From G963665005 sp963665005 (GTDB lineage: Bacteria; Bacillota; Clostridia; Christensenellales; SZUA-584), in the NCBI GenBank assembly GCA_963665005.2, contig CAXXTQ010000001.1, forward strand, positions 2,232,001 through 2,296,000: a DNA stretch of 64,000 bases, written 5' to 3'. The notes under the pieces are model-generated. The model did not search any database. It was not told where the DNA came from and worked only from the letters and a program-made list of their open reading frames with translations. How positions within the stretch are numbered: the stretch's first letter is position 1; each line of letters starts with the position of its first letter. The position numbers were made by a program, and so were the translations under genes. Shown here piece after piece: positions 51,848 to 60,427 of the stretch.

Positions 51848-52690
51848 TTATCTATCCCAGTTTAAAAACTTTGACCTCAGCAGAGGATAGAAATAATTCT
51901 TTTTGAATCTAATAAAATGCGCGACATGCTGCGATTTTTTTATTTTTACGATTTGGCTGCTCAAAATTTCTCTTTGCAATATACCATCGGTTGTAAGCAC
52001 CATACCGTTTGGCGAAGCAGGTTTTATTATAAGTGCATCGTCAGATGAAACTACTATTGCTCTTGAATGAAGTGAATGAGGGCATATCGGCGTAGCTATC
52101 ATACATTCGAGCCTTGGACATACTATAGGCCCGCCGGCCGAAAGAGAATATCCCGTAGAACCTGTAGGCGTGCTTACAAGCATACCGTCGCATGGTACTT
52201 TATCGGCTGTTTTTCCGTTTATTATAAGCTCTATGTTTATCATTCTTGCCATATCTTTTTTTGTGACAGCAACATCATTAAGCGCTTCGGCGGAAAATAT
52301 TTCTTTATCCGAATCGCAAACAGAGCAGTTTAGCATAGTACGCTTCTCTATATAATATTTGTTTTCGAAGATGTCATTTATCGCTTTATCTATATCACGG
52401 AGTTCTATCTCGGTCAGAAAACCGAGCCTTCCGAGGTTAATGCCGAGCATGCACACTCCGAATCGGCTTGCCTCTACGGACGCGTTAAGTATCGTTCCGT
52501 CTCCCCCAAGCACGAACAAACAATCAATTTGTGAATAATCAATAATATCCTTTTCGCCCTCGGGTAAACCGGACTCGTCAAAAAAAACCTCTGCACCGCG
52601 TTTTCGAAGCAATTTTGCGGCACGGCAGGCGCCTTTATACGATATGTCTTTTTTGGGGTTAGAAAGAATTCCTGCTCTTACAATTTTCAT
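51848..52690 (-). CDS. ppnK: NAD kinase
   Basis: 280 residues. The GGDGT motif in LFVLGGDGTILN (about 60-72), NLGRLGFLTE, and the conserved STPTGSTGYSLSAGGPIV segment are diagnostic. It phosphorylates NAD to NADP. A GTG two codons upstream is in frame, but I choose ATG 52690 because the family's N-terminus fits. There is no Shine-Dalgarno sequence, and a strong promoter ends eight bases before the ATG, suggesting a leaderless transcript. Confidence 0.95.
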   Translation of the reverse strand: MKIVRAGILSNPKKDISYKGACRAAKLLRKRGAEVFFDESGLPEGEKDIIDYSQIDCLFVLGGDGTILNASVEASRFGVCMLGINLGRLGFLTEIELRDIDKAINDIFENKYYIEKRTMLNCSVCDSDKEIFSAEALNDVAVTKKDMARMINIELIINGKTADKVPCDGMLVSTPTGSTGYSLSAGGPIVCPRLECMIATPICPHSLHSRAIVVSSDDALIIKPASPNGMVLTTDGILQREILSSQIVKIKKSQHVAHFIRFKKNYFYPLLRSKFLNWDR

Positions 52691-52698
52691 ATGCACTC

Positions 52699-52727
52699 AT
52701 TATAATAAATTCTGAATAAATATACAA
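52699..52727 (-). promoter_or_regulatory. Promoter of ppnK, possibly giving leaderless mRNA
   Basis: On the minus strand TTGTAT (52722-52727), 17 nt, TATAAT (52699-52704). The start codon begins nine bases after the -10 hexamer, so transcription would begin 0-3 nt before ATG. Confidence 0.6.
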
Positions 52728-52763
52728 CACCAAAAAAGCGTGAAAGAAAAAATTTTTAAGATT

Positions 52764-53558
52764 TTATTTTAAAAGAGTATGCGCGTCCGCAACTGTCTTT
52801 TTAATATCAATATCAAAATGCTCTTCGCAGTTCTTTAAACATACCAAATATTCAATGTTGCCTTCCGGGCCTTTTATAGGGCTGTATGTTAAACCGCACA
52901 CGCAAAAACCATTGTCTTTTGCGAAATCTACAATGTTTTGTATTACTTCTGCGTGCACATTTTGGTCGCGTACAACGCCTTTTTTGCCGACTTTGTCTCT
53001 GCCCGCCTCAAACTGCGGTTTTATAAGCGCGGCAATTGTAAAAGGTTTTGCCAGTATATTAATAAGTGCCGGAAGTATAAGCCGTAAAGATATAAACGAA
53101 ACGTCAATGCTGGCAAAATTTATATTTTTATCGAACATATCGCGCGTTAAATATCTCGCGTTTGTTCTTTCCATAACACAGACGCGGCTGTCGCTGCGAA
53201 GAGGCCAGGCAAGCTGCCCGTATCCCACATCGACAGCATATACATACGCAGCGCCGTTTTTTAGCATGCAATCGGTAAAACCGCCTGTAGATGCTCCTAT
53301 GTCTATCGCCGTGATATTTTCTAAATTCAGCCCAAAGGTTTCTATTGCTTTTTTAAGTTTCTTGCCGCCTCTGCTCACGAACTCATTTTGCTCTTTTAAA
53401 GCCACTTTTTGTTCATTGCTTACAGCCGATGAAGGTTTGTCGCAAATTTGCCCGTCAACAAAAACAGCGCCTGCCATAATAAGCGCTTTTGCTTTCTGGC
53501 GGCTTTGCGCCATTTTGTTTTCAAAAAGGTATACGTCTAAACGTTTTTTCTCTGTCAT
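52764..53558 (-). CDS. tlyA: TlyA-family rRNA methyltransferase
   Basis: 264 residues. S4 RNA-binding domain (about 4-65) and FtsJ/RrmJ-like methyltransferase domain (about 80-250) with AIDIGASTGGFTDCML as the SAM motif I and ASIDVSFISLRLILPA. TlyA methylates the 2'-hydroxyl of rRNA cytidines in mycobacteria; some members were called hemolysins. Here it follows oapA by 17 nt, as in other OLE RNA loci. Confidence 0.93.
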   Translation of the reverse strand: MTEKKRLDVYLFENKMAQSRQKAKALIMAGAVFVDGQICDKPSSAVSNEQKVALKEQNEFVSRGGKKLKKAIETFGLNLENITAIDIGASTGGFTDCMLKNGAAYVYAVDVGYGQLAWPLRSDSRVCVMERTNARYLTRDMFDKNINFASIDVSFISLRLILPALINILAKPFTIAALIKPQFEAGRDKVGKKGVVRDQNVHAEVIQNIVDFAKDNGFCVCGLTYSPIKGPEGNIEYLVCLKNCEEHFDIDIKKTVADAHTLLK

Positions 53559-53575
53559 TTTTTAATACCAAATGA

Positions 53576-54145
53576 TTATTCGTCGGTTTTTGCCGCTTTT
53601 CTTTTTTCGCGCATAAACGGCGTTAGCACATAAGAAACAAAACTGACTATCTGCTTATTTTTTCTTATAGCTATTGATTTGCCTGCCGCTTTTCCCGCGA
53701 CTGTCATAGCGGCAATTATGCTTGAGATAATTATCACCCAAATTATATTTTCAAATTCCGGCTGCGAAAGCGCAATGTTTAATGCTATAGCCGCGCCTGC
53801 AGCGCCGCTTACTATGCCGCAGATATCGCCGACTACATCGCCGCATACGTTCGAAACGATGTCGGCGTTTTGAAGAAGCTTTATAGCGCTTTTTGCTCGC
53901 CGAATTTTTTTAGACGCCATAGCAACAAAAGGCTTTTCGTCACATACCGCAAAAGCTATGCCTATTACATCAAAAAGTATTCCGATAAAAACTATAAAGA
54001 CAATTATAAAAACAGCCGCTGTTACGGGCAGGCTGCCCATAAGCGACTCTGTAACGACACTGATTCCCGCTGTTAATATAAGCGTTATAATAAATATTTT
54101 CAGCGCCCAAAATTTTATACCCGTTTGTTTTCTTTTCTTTTTCAA
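53576..54145 (-). CDS. oapA: OLE-associated membrane protein OapA
   Basis: 189 residues from TTG 54145; the frame also has GTG 54151, but this overlaps the GAGGAG ribosome binding site, so TTG is preferred. It has a very basic N-terminus (LKKKRKQTG), about four transmembrane helices (about 12-31, 39-67, 103-125, 134-153) and a basic C-terminal tail (EKRKAAK). In the third segment CGDVVGDICG gives Asp103-x3-Asp107; in Bacillus halodurans OapA a DxxxD pair at nearly the same position (104/108) is important and mutants are dominant negative. OapA binds OLE RNA and anchors it at the membrane. The identification rests on size, topology, the DxxxD motif and the adjacent RNA; no database search was possible. 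Confidence 0.88.
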   Translation of the reverse strand: MKKKRKQTGIKFWALKIFIITLILTAGISVVTESLMGSLPVTAAVFIIVFIVFIGILFDVIGIAFAVCDEKPFVAMASKKIRRAKSAIKLLQNADIVSNVCGDVVGDICGIVSGAAGAAIALNIALSQPEFENIIWVIIISSIIAAMTVAGKAAGKSIAIRKNKQIVSFVSYVLTPFMREKRKAAKTDE

Positions 54146-54189
54146 AGGCACTCCTCGAAAAAAAATAAAAATAAGAAAGGGGTGATATC

Positions 54190-54782
54190 TTGGATAAACC
54201 TTGCAGCTTAGGTCCAGTAGGATTTCCCTTCAGGAATACTCCCCGTCGCCGATGGAGCGGTTTCCCTTTAAACCCTGAAACGCGCCGTCGCCGGACACGT
54301 GACTGGATTGCCGTTTAGACCACACTATAATCTCCAAAATATCTCGGTGCCAATAAAGCGCACACGTACAGCCTAGGAGTTTTCCTCTACAGCACCTTCG
54401 CGGTTTCTAGCCTCTTTTGCCATGCGGGTTTCTTACAGCAATCGTTCCCGGTACGCGTGTACTTTGCGCGCCGGGGCGTGTTCTGCAATACACCCCGAAT
54501 AACTCAAGGCAGGCTACTCTGTACACAGCTTTCGCCGCATTACAGGTTACACCCCAAGTAGTAGCTTAAAGTCCCATGTGCTACCTGCTTGGGTCTCCAC
54601 GGAAGCAGGGTCAACGCCCGCATGCCATTGCGGATCGCCCCACGACCTTAACTCCCAGCATCAGCCCCCGACTGGGCGTCAGCGGCCAACACCAGAAACT
54701 TCATCGATGTGCCCGTTTGCGGATTTTTAGCCCCGCCTTCGAAACCGCAGTACCGACTAGAATACTGCACCACCTTTAGCTC
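54190..54782 (-). ncRNA. ole: OLE RNA (ornate, large, extremophilic RNA)
   Basis: A 590-nt non-coding, GC-rich, highly structured stretch on the minus strand directly upstream of oapA. Helices visible from 5' to 3' include GCAGTA/TACTGC, GCGG/CCGC, CCCAG/CTGGG, CCGCA/TGCGG, CCTGCTT/AAGCAGG and GGTTT/AAACC. The 5' AGCTAAAGG (54773-54781) can pair with 3' CCTAAGCT (54205-54212) to close the structure. Size, compactness, lack of coding potential and position before OapA-tlyA-ppnK-argR-recN-spoIVB-spo0A match the OLE class, an abundant membrane-associated RNA linked to cold, alcohol and Mg2+ stress in Bacillus halodurans. The ends are approximate. Confidence 0.9.
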
Positions 54783-54784
54783 TG

Positions 54785-54813
54785 ATTATACACTATGTGT
54801 AAATTTTTTTCAA
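54785..54813 (-). promoter_or_regulatory. Near-consensus sigma-A promoter for OLE RNA
   Basis: On the minus strand TTGAAA (54808-54813), 17 nt, TATAAT (54785-54790). Five of six -35 bases and all -10 bases match, so it should be strong, in line with the high abundance of OLE RNA elsewhere. Confidence 0.85.
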
Positions 54814-54852
54814 TATGGCATACATTATTCTCGCTGTGTTTACAAATTATTC

Positions 54853-54890
54853 AAAAAACAGCACCATTATTGAATCGGCGCTGTTTTTTT
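54853..54890 (-). terminator. Bidirectional terminator between the 31-codon ORF and OLE RNA
   Basis: AACAGCACC pairs with GGCGCTGTT (one mismatch or G-U) with an 11-nt loop, flanked by A6 and T7. On the minus strand it ends the recA transcript and separates it from the OLE promoter. Confidence 0.85.
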
Positions 54891-54905
54891 ATAAATTATT
54901 TCATT

Positions 54906-55001
54906 TTAAGCAGAAGCGATCTCGAACGAGGTCCGAACTTCCCCTTCAAACATCATCCTGTCATTGATCAGTTTGACAGAAACTGCCACTTTACTGCTCA
55001 T
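54906..55001 (-). CDS. 31-residue ORF between recA and OLE RNA
   Basis: A start ATG at 55001 behind AAAGGAGA at eight bases encodes a 31-residue peptide, stop TAA at 54906. It begins MSSKVAVSVKLINDRMMFEG and ends EIASA. It starts 27 nt after the recA stop and is followed by a terminator, so it is probably cotranscribed with recA. The opening resembles the first strands of OsmC-like proteins, so it may be the truncated remnant of such a gene or a real small protein. I cannot decide from sequence. Confidence 0.5.
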   Translation of the reverse strand: MSSKVAVSVKLINDRMMFEGEVRTSFEIASA

Positions 55002-55028
55002 GCACATATCTCCTTTTAAAAAAATGAA

Positions 55029-56051
55029 TTATTTTGACTCTTCCTGCTCGTTTTTCGCTTGGGCGCCGAGATTATATTCTTTTAGTATCTGCGCCTTAAT
55101 TTCTTCGTAAACATCACGGTTATCTTTTAAGAACAGCCTAGCGTTATCTCGCCCCTGGGCGATTCTCGTTTCTTTATAATAGAACCAAGCGCCCGATTTT
55201 TTTATAATGCCAAGCTCTACTCCCAGCGCTATAACGCTGCTTTCGGCGGATATTCCCTCGCCGTAAAAAATATCGAACTCAGCTTTTTTAAACGGCGGCG
55301 CCACCTTGTTTTTAGCTACTTTTATACGCGTTCTGTTTCCTATCATGTCAGCGCCGTTTTTAAGCGTTTCTATACGCCTTACGTCAAGCCGTACCGACGA
55401 ATAGAACTTAAGCGCACGGCCGCCGGGAGTTACCTCCGGGCTGCCGAACATTACGCCCACTTTTTCACGAAGCTGGTTTATAAACACAGCAGATGTGTTA
55501 GATTTGCTGACGATGCCTGCTAGTTTTCGCAGCGCCTGAGACATAAGCCTAGCTTGCAGCCCGACATGTGACGCGCCCATCTCTCCGTCTATCTCTGCTT
55601 TTGGCACAAGCGCCGCGACAGAGTCTATGATAATTATGTCAATTGCGCCGCTTCGCACAAGCGCTTCGGTTATTTCGAGCGCCTGTTCGCCCGTGTCCGG
55701 CTGTGAAACATAAAGATTATCTACGTCTACGCCAAGGTTTTTAGCATAAGTCGGGTCAAGGGCATGCTCTGCGTCAATAAATGCCGCCGCTCCGCCGAGT
55801 TTCTGCGCTTCGGCAACCATATGCAGCGCGACCGTCGTTTTACCCGAAGATTCGGGCCCGTATACTTCTATTATCCGCCCTCTCGGTATTCCGCCTACTC
55901 CAAGCGCGATATCGAGCTCAAGACAGCCCGTAGGTATCACGGACACCGGAACGCCGACCGAATCGCCAAGCTTCATTACGCTGCCTTTGCCGAATTGCTT
56001 TTCTATCTGCGTCAGCGCCATTTCGAGCGCCTTTTGTTTTTCCATTGACAT
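55029..56051 (-). CDS. recA: Recombinase RecA
   Basis: 340 residues. Walker A GPESSGKTT near residue 65, AFIDAEHALD, the L1/L2 DNA-binding loops (ASHVGLQARLMSQALRK, INQLREKVGVMFG) and the acidic C-terminal tail are normal. RecA catalyses strand exchange and activates LexA cleavage. GGGGG ribosome binding site before ATG 56051. No GAAC-N4-GTTC-type SOS box is visible in the 62-nt gap upstream. It follows pgsA, as in many Firmicutes, and is upstream of the OLE cluster, a less usual neighbour for OLE. Confidence 0.98.
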   Translation of the reverse strand: MSMEKQKALEMALTQIEKQFGKGSVMKLGDSVGVPVSVIPTGCLELDIALGVGGIPRGRIIEVYGPESSGKTTVALHMVAEAQKLGGAAAFIDAEHALDPTYAKNLGVDVDNLYVSQPDTGEQALEITEALVRSGAIDIIIIDSVAALVPKAEIDGEMGASHVGLQARLMSQALRKLAGIVSKSNTSAVFINQLREKVGVMFGSPEVTPGGRALKFYSSVRLDVRRIETLKNGADMIGNRTRIKVAKNKVAPPFKKAEFDIFYGEGISAESSVIALGVELGIIKKSGAWFYYKETRIAQGRDNARLFLKDNRDVYEEIKAQILKEYNLGAQAKNEQEESK

Positions 56052-56113
56052 TAAGAATACCCCCTGCTTTTATAAAAATATTATAACTTTTTAACTGTCC
56101 GAAAAAGCGTGCT

Positions 56114-56656
56114 TTAAAACATGCCTTTTAATACCGAGCGATTTTTTACAAAATAATCGACACATGACGCTAAAGATAAAGCTACGCTTGCCCATATCAA
56201 TATCAGCCCCAGAGGAATATCCCATGCTCTAAAGAACGCATCCTCTAAAAGCACCGCGCATATAGCAACAATCTGAACTATCATTTTCAGTTTACCGAGG
56301 CTGCTTGCCGCAAGGACTTTGCCCTCTGCCGCCGCTATCGCCCTGAAACCGCTGACAATAAACTCTCTTGCAATCAACACAATAACAAAGATCTCATGCA
56401 CCCAGCCTATAGCTGTCAAGAGCACAAGCGCGCTGCAAACCAAAAGCTTATCTGCTATCGGGTCAACAAGTTTTCCAAAATTGGTGACCATATCGTGTTT
56501 TCGTGCCAGCTTACCGTCGAACAAATCGGTAACGGCGGCGGCAATAAACACAAACGTCGCGTAATAGTTCCAGTTTTTTATAGGTATATAAAAAAACGCT
56601 ATAAAAACAGGTATCAGTATAATTCTAAGTAATGTCAGTTTGTTAGCTATGTTCAT
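56114..56656 (-). CDS. pgsA: CDP-diacylglycerol-glycerol-3-phosphate 3-phosphatidyltransferase
   Basis: 180 residues with about five transmembrane helices. The CDP-alcohol phosphotransferase motif D-G-x2-A-R-x8-G-x3-D-x3-D is present in DLFDGKLARKHDM followed by GKLVDPIAD. It makes phosphatidylglycerol phosphate. The start ATG overlaps the last codons of rimO by 14 nt. The downstream neighbour is recA. Confidence 0.95.
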   Translation of the reverse strand: MNIANKLTLLRIILIPVFIAFFYIPIKNWNYYATFVFIAAAVTDLFDGKLARKHDMVTNFGKLVDPIADKLLVCSALVLLTAIGWVHEIFVIVLIAREFIVSGFRAIAAAEGKVLAASSLGKLKMIVQIVAICAVLLEDAFFRAWDIPLGLILIWASVALSLASCVDYFVKNRSVLKGMF

Positions 56657-57962
56657 TCAACTCTCCAAGCAAATCATATTCGTACGCCTGCTTTATAAGG
56701 ACATCATGAAATGTCCCGGGCGTCAAGTCTTTTTTTGTGGAAATATCTATAATACCGTCAACCTGCGGAGCCTGACCCATGCTTCTGCCGATTGTAATTC
56801 CCGTCTGCTCGTCTTTGCCGTCTACAATGACGCGAATTGTTTTTCCGAGCTGCGCCTCGCATATCTGCTGTGAAATGCCTTCCTGAAGCCCCATAAGCGT
56901 TTCATACCGCTTCATCTTAATCTCTTTTGGAATTTGGTTCGGCATTCCCGCCGCAGGTGTACCGTCTTCTGCCGAATAACGGAAAACGCCGAGGCGTTCA
57001 AATTTAAGGTTTTCGACTGCCGACAAAAGAATATCAAAATCCCGCTCTGTCTCGCCCGGGAACCCGACGATTATTGACGTTCTTAATACAAACCCCGCGC
57101 TATGCAGCTTTTCGACCAGCTTTTTTGAAGATGCGTTAGTGTGCCTGCGATTCATGCGCCCAAGGATATCGTCACTGAAATGCTGCATTGGTATGTCCAT
57201 ATATTTGCAGACACTTTCATGTTTTAACATAGTTTCTATGAGTTTATCATTTACGCCCTCGGGATAGCAGTAAAGTACTCTAAGCCAACCTCCCTGCATT
57301 ATATCCGCAACTTCGCTGACAAGCTCTGCCAAAGCCGGTTTTCCTAAATCCTGCCCGTATCTTGTAGTGTCCTGGGCTATGAGTATAGCCTCGCTTACGC
57401 CCCCTGCGCGAAGGTCGGAAAGCTCACTTAATATGCTTTTCATATTACGGCTTTTTAAAGGCCCGCGTATAATCGGTATAGCACAATAACTGCAAAAATT
57501 TGAGCATCCGTCTGCGATACGCACATATGCCAGATGAGAAGGCGTCGTAAGAACTCTTCCCGTCAGGTCTTCATCCAGCCTGTCACAGCACATATATTTC
57601 TTTCCGTCAAGAGCGGATGAAATCGCGTTTCCTATTTTGCTGTAGCTTGACACTCCAAGAAAAGCGTCAACCTCGGGCAGCTCATTTACCAAATCATCGG
57701 CGTACCTCTGAGAAAGGCAGCCTGTAACAATAAGCGCTCTTGCCCTGTCGTTTTTATATTTTGCCATTTCCAGTATGGTATCTATTGATTCTTGTTTTGC
57801 TTCGTTGATAAAACCGCAAGTATTGATAATAATAACGTCCGCGTCTTCGGGCTCGTCTGCGATTGCCGCGTTTGTTCCCGACAATACGCCTAGCATAAGT
57901 TCGGTATCTATTCGGTTTTTCGCGCATCCAAGCGATACGACGTGGATAAATAATTGCTCCAT
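56643..57962 (-). CDS. rimO: Ribosomal protein S12 methylthiotransferase RimO
   Basis: 439 residues from ATG 57962, one base after the ftsK stop; an in-frame upstream extension lies inside ftsK and is rejected. N-terminal UPF0004 domain with three cluster Cys (VVSLGCAKNRIDTE, IINTCGFI, VTGCLSQRY), radical SAM core with GCSNFCSYCAIP (CxxxCxxC), and C-terminal TRAM domain (about 375-439). It adds a methylthio group to Asp of S12. pgsA overlaps its end. Confidence 0.95.
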   Translation of the reverse strand: MEQLFIHVVSLGCAKNRIDTELMLGVLSGTNAAIADEPEDADVIIINTCGFINEAKQESIDTILEMAKYKNDRARALIVTGCLSQRYADDLVNELPEVDAFLGVSSYSKIGNAISSALDGKKYMCCDRLDEDLTGRVLTTPSHLAYVRIADGCSNFCSYCAIPIIRGPLKSRNMKSILSELSDLRAGGVSEAILIAQDTTRYGQDLGKPALAELVSEVADIMQGGWLRVLYCYPEGVNDKLIETMLKHESVCKYMDIPMQHFSDDILGRMNRRHTNASSKKLVEKLHSAGFVLRTSIIVGFPGETERDFDILLSAVENLKFERLGVFRYSAEDGTPAAGMPNQIPKEIKMKRYETLMGLQEGISQQICEAQLGKTIRVIVDGKDEQTGITIGRSMGQAPQVDGIIDISTKKDLTPGTFHDVLIKQAYEYDLLGELNEHS

Positions 57963-57963
57963 G

Positions 57964-60357
57964 CTAGTCCTCTCTTGCCCCGAATGTTTCCTCGTAAGTA
58001 TCCCAAGAAATAAGAACCTGCCTTGCCTTGCTGCCTTCAAACGGGCTGACAAATTTTCTTACTTCCATCTCATCTACAAGCCTTGCCGCGCGGGCATAAC
58101 CCACTCGCAGGCGCCTTTGCAGCATAGAGATAGATGCCTGTCCGTATTCGAGAACAATTTCTACCGCTTTTGGCAAAAGCTCATCGTAATCGTCGTCCGG
58201 CTCGGGCTCTGTGTCTGCGCTTGATATATCAGAAACAACCTCTTCGTCAAACTCGGCCTCGCTTCCTTGTGAGACATACTGCGTAACGACTTCTAAATCG
58301 CTGTCAGAAACAAAACAGCCTTGAAGCCTGATAACTTTTGGTGCGTCTGACGGGTAGTATAGCATATCGCCGTTTCTAAGTAGTTTTTCCGCGCCGTTCT
58401 GGTCTAGTATCGTCCGGCTGTCTACGCCCGAATTTACTTTAAACGCAATACGGCAAGATATATTTGCTTTTATAACTCCCGTAATAACGTTTACCGACGG
58501 ACGCTGTGTCGCGACGACAAGATGTATGCCGGCCGCACGCCCAAGCTGCGCTATGCGGCAGATAGAATCTTCTACGTCTCTCGGCACTGCCATCATAAGC
58601 TCTGCAAGCTCGTCTATAACGACTACAATCCTCGGCAGGCTTTCTTCTTTGTTAGATTTGGCAATTTCGTTAAATTTGTCTATATTGCGCGCGCCCATTT
58701 CGGCGAACACTTTATATCTGCTTTTCATCTCGCTTACCGCCCAGTTTAGCGCACTGGACGCTTTTTTGGTATCGGTGACGACCGGTACAAGCAGATGCGG
58801 AATATTTTTGAACACAGAAAGCTCTACGACTTTCGGGTCTATAAGTATCATTTTTACTTCGCTTGGCTTGGCTTTGAACAAAAGGCTAGTTATTAGAGAA
58901 TTAAGGCAGACGCTCTTGCCCGCTCCCGTCTCTCCCGCGATAAGTACATGCGGCATCTTTGTGATATCAACATAATAATTTTTACCCGAAATATCTTTGC
59001 CGAGCGCAAACGTAAGCGAAGATTTTGCTTTTCTGAACTCTTCCGTTTCAAGAAGCGTACGCAGATGCACAAAAGTTACGTCCGAGTTGGGGACCTCTAC
59101 GCCCACCGCCGCTTTTCCGGGTATGGGCGCTTCAATTTTAACCGCTTTTGCCGCGAGGTTCATTGCAAGGTCGTTCTCGAGCTCTTTTATGCGTTTTACG
59201 CGGACGCCCGGTGCGGGCCGCAATTCGTATCTTGTTACGGCAGGGCCCTTAACAATATGCACTACCTTTGCCTCTACGCCAAAGTTAGCGAGCGTTTCTT
59301 CTATTAAAAGCGCATTTCTGCGCTGTTCTTCCATGCCCGCGCTGCGGCTTTTTTCTTCCGGCTTGGATAAAAGAGAAATAGGCGGCTTTTTATATTGCTG
59401 ATTATTTTTATTTTTTACGACGTGCTCTTTTTCTTCCGAATAATCAGAATCGTCGCCCGGATCGCCTTTTCTTTGTTCGTAAGACTCATAAGTCTCCATG
59501 GTAATTCCCGTTTCGCTGTCTTCGTAAGGTTCGTCTAAAAAATCGTTGTTGCCGTCCATATCATCTCCGGGTATGGGAAGCTCAGCAGCTTTTTTGCGAA
59601 CATCTTCCGTTTTATATATCTCGTCGTCAAAATAAGAATCGCGCTTTCTTCTGTGGAAACTCTTTTTGCCCAATATCTCCGGCTCTTTTAAATAATCGTC
59701 GTCTTGCTCATCCCGCAGATCTTCAACATACAGCCTGCGTTTTTTTATATCCGAAACGCTTTCTATAGCTCTTTCGACAGTTCTTTTTCCCGCCATTGCG
59801 ACGTCTGTTCCCATCTTTTTTATTGAAAGATTGGTAAGCACAAGCACGGATATCAGTATCAGCGTAATAAATAGTATTACGCAGCCTATATCGCCTATTA
59901 AAAGGTAGCAGGGAAATACAAGAAGGCTTCCTATCGCTCCTGCGCCGGCAACGTAATGTACGCCCGCATTATACGAATCTTCGATATAGCGAAAGAAACC
60001 GTCGCCGAGGCGCAGCTCTTTTAAAAGGAATGTATGCGTCAATGACAAAATCGAAATTATAAGAAGCACTATAAGCGCAACTTTGCCTTTATTCACCTTT
60101 TTATTGCGCGCCGCTATAACAAAAATACCAAGCGCAACAATTGCGAAAGGCGCGAGGTACGCAAACAGCCCGAACAGCCCGAAAATGGCGTCTTTTACTG
60201 CTCCGCCGAGTATCCCCGTGTCCGTTTTAACATAAACACAAACGCCGAGAAAAATGCCCAGTGCGATAAAAATAATGCCTGCTATTTCTCCAAGCGGTTT
60301 TCTTTTTTTGTTAGTTTTTGATTTTGCTTTTGATTTATCGTGTTTGCCTCTCGGCAT
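57964..60357 (-). CDS. spoIIIE: DNA translocase FtsK/SpoIIIE
   Basis: 797 residues. Basic N-terminus, four to five transmembrane helices (about 25-185), linker rich in Lys, Asp and Glu, and the motor domain (about 330-700) with Walker A AGETGAGKSVCLNS, IVVVIDELAELMM (Walker B) and ATQRPSVNVITG. The C-terminal gamma winged-helix domain (about 715-785; SISMLQRRLRVGYARAARL) recognises oriented chromosomal motifs. It pumps the chromosome through the division or sporulation septum. The frame has GTG 60366, but this overlaps the GAGGTGA ribosome binding site; I start at ATG 60357. Whether it is the FtsK or SpoIIIE orthologue is not resolved, but gene order favours spoIIIE. Confidence 0.95.
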   Translation of the reverse strand: MPRGKHDKSKAKSKTNKKRKPLGEIAGIIFIALGIFLGVCVYVKTDTGILGGAVKDAIFGLFGLFAYLAPFAIVALGIFVIAARNKKVNKGKVALIVLLIISILSLTHTFLLKELRLGDGFFRYIEDSYNAGVHYVAGAGAIGSLLVFPCYLLIGDIGCVILFITLILISVLVLTNLSIKKMGTDVAMAGKRTVERAIESVSDIKKRRLYVEDLRDEQDDDYLKEPEILGKKSFHRRKRDSYFDDEIYKTEDVRKKAAELPIPGDDMDGNNDFLDEPYEDSETGITMETYESYEQRKGDPGDDSDYSEEKEHVVKNKNNQQYKKPPISLLSKPEEKSRSAGMEEQRRNALLIEETLANFGVEAKVVHIVKGPAVTRYELRPAPGVRVKRIKELENDLAMNLAAKAVKIEAPIPGKAAVGVEVPNSDVTFVHLRTLLETEEFRKAKSSLTFALGKDISGKNYYVDITKMPHVLIAGETGAGKSVCLNSLITSLLFKAKPSEVKMILIDPKVVELSVFKNIPHLLVPVVTDTKKASSALNWAVSEMKSRYKVFAEMGARNIDKFNEIAKSNKEESLPRIVVVIDELAELMMAVPRDVEDSICRIAQLGRAAGIHLVVATQRPSVNVITGVIKANISCRIAFKVNSGVDSRTILDQNGAEKLLRNGDMLYYPSDAPKVIRLQGCFVSDSDLEVVTQYVSQGSEAEFDEEVVSDISSADTEPEPDDDYDELLPKAVEIVLEYGQASISMLQRRLRVGYARAARLVDEMEVRKFVSPFEGSKARQVLISWDTYEETFGARED

Positions 60358-60376
60358 ATACTTCACCTCGGTATGT

Positions 60377-60404
60377 ATTATACCATACCAAGCAAAATAT
60401 ACAA
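60377..60404 (-). promoter_or_regulatory. Promoter of ftsK/spoIIIE
   Basis: On the minus strand TTGTAT (60399-60404), 16 nt, TATAAT (60377-60382), with an upstream TGG that makes it an extended -10. Confidence 0.65.
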
Positions 60405-60427
60405 TAATTAATAGAGCTGGAAACTCA

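Noticed and set aside
54576..55019. Plus-strand ORFs of 67 and 74 codons across the OLE region
   Set aside because: They are antisense to the structured RNA, have no ribosome binding site, and show composition set by RNA structure.
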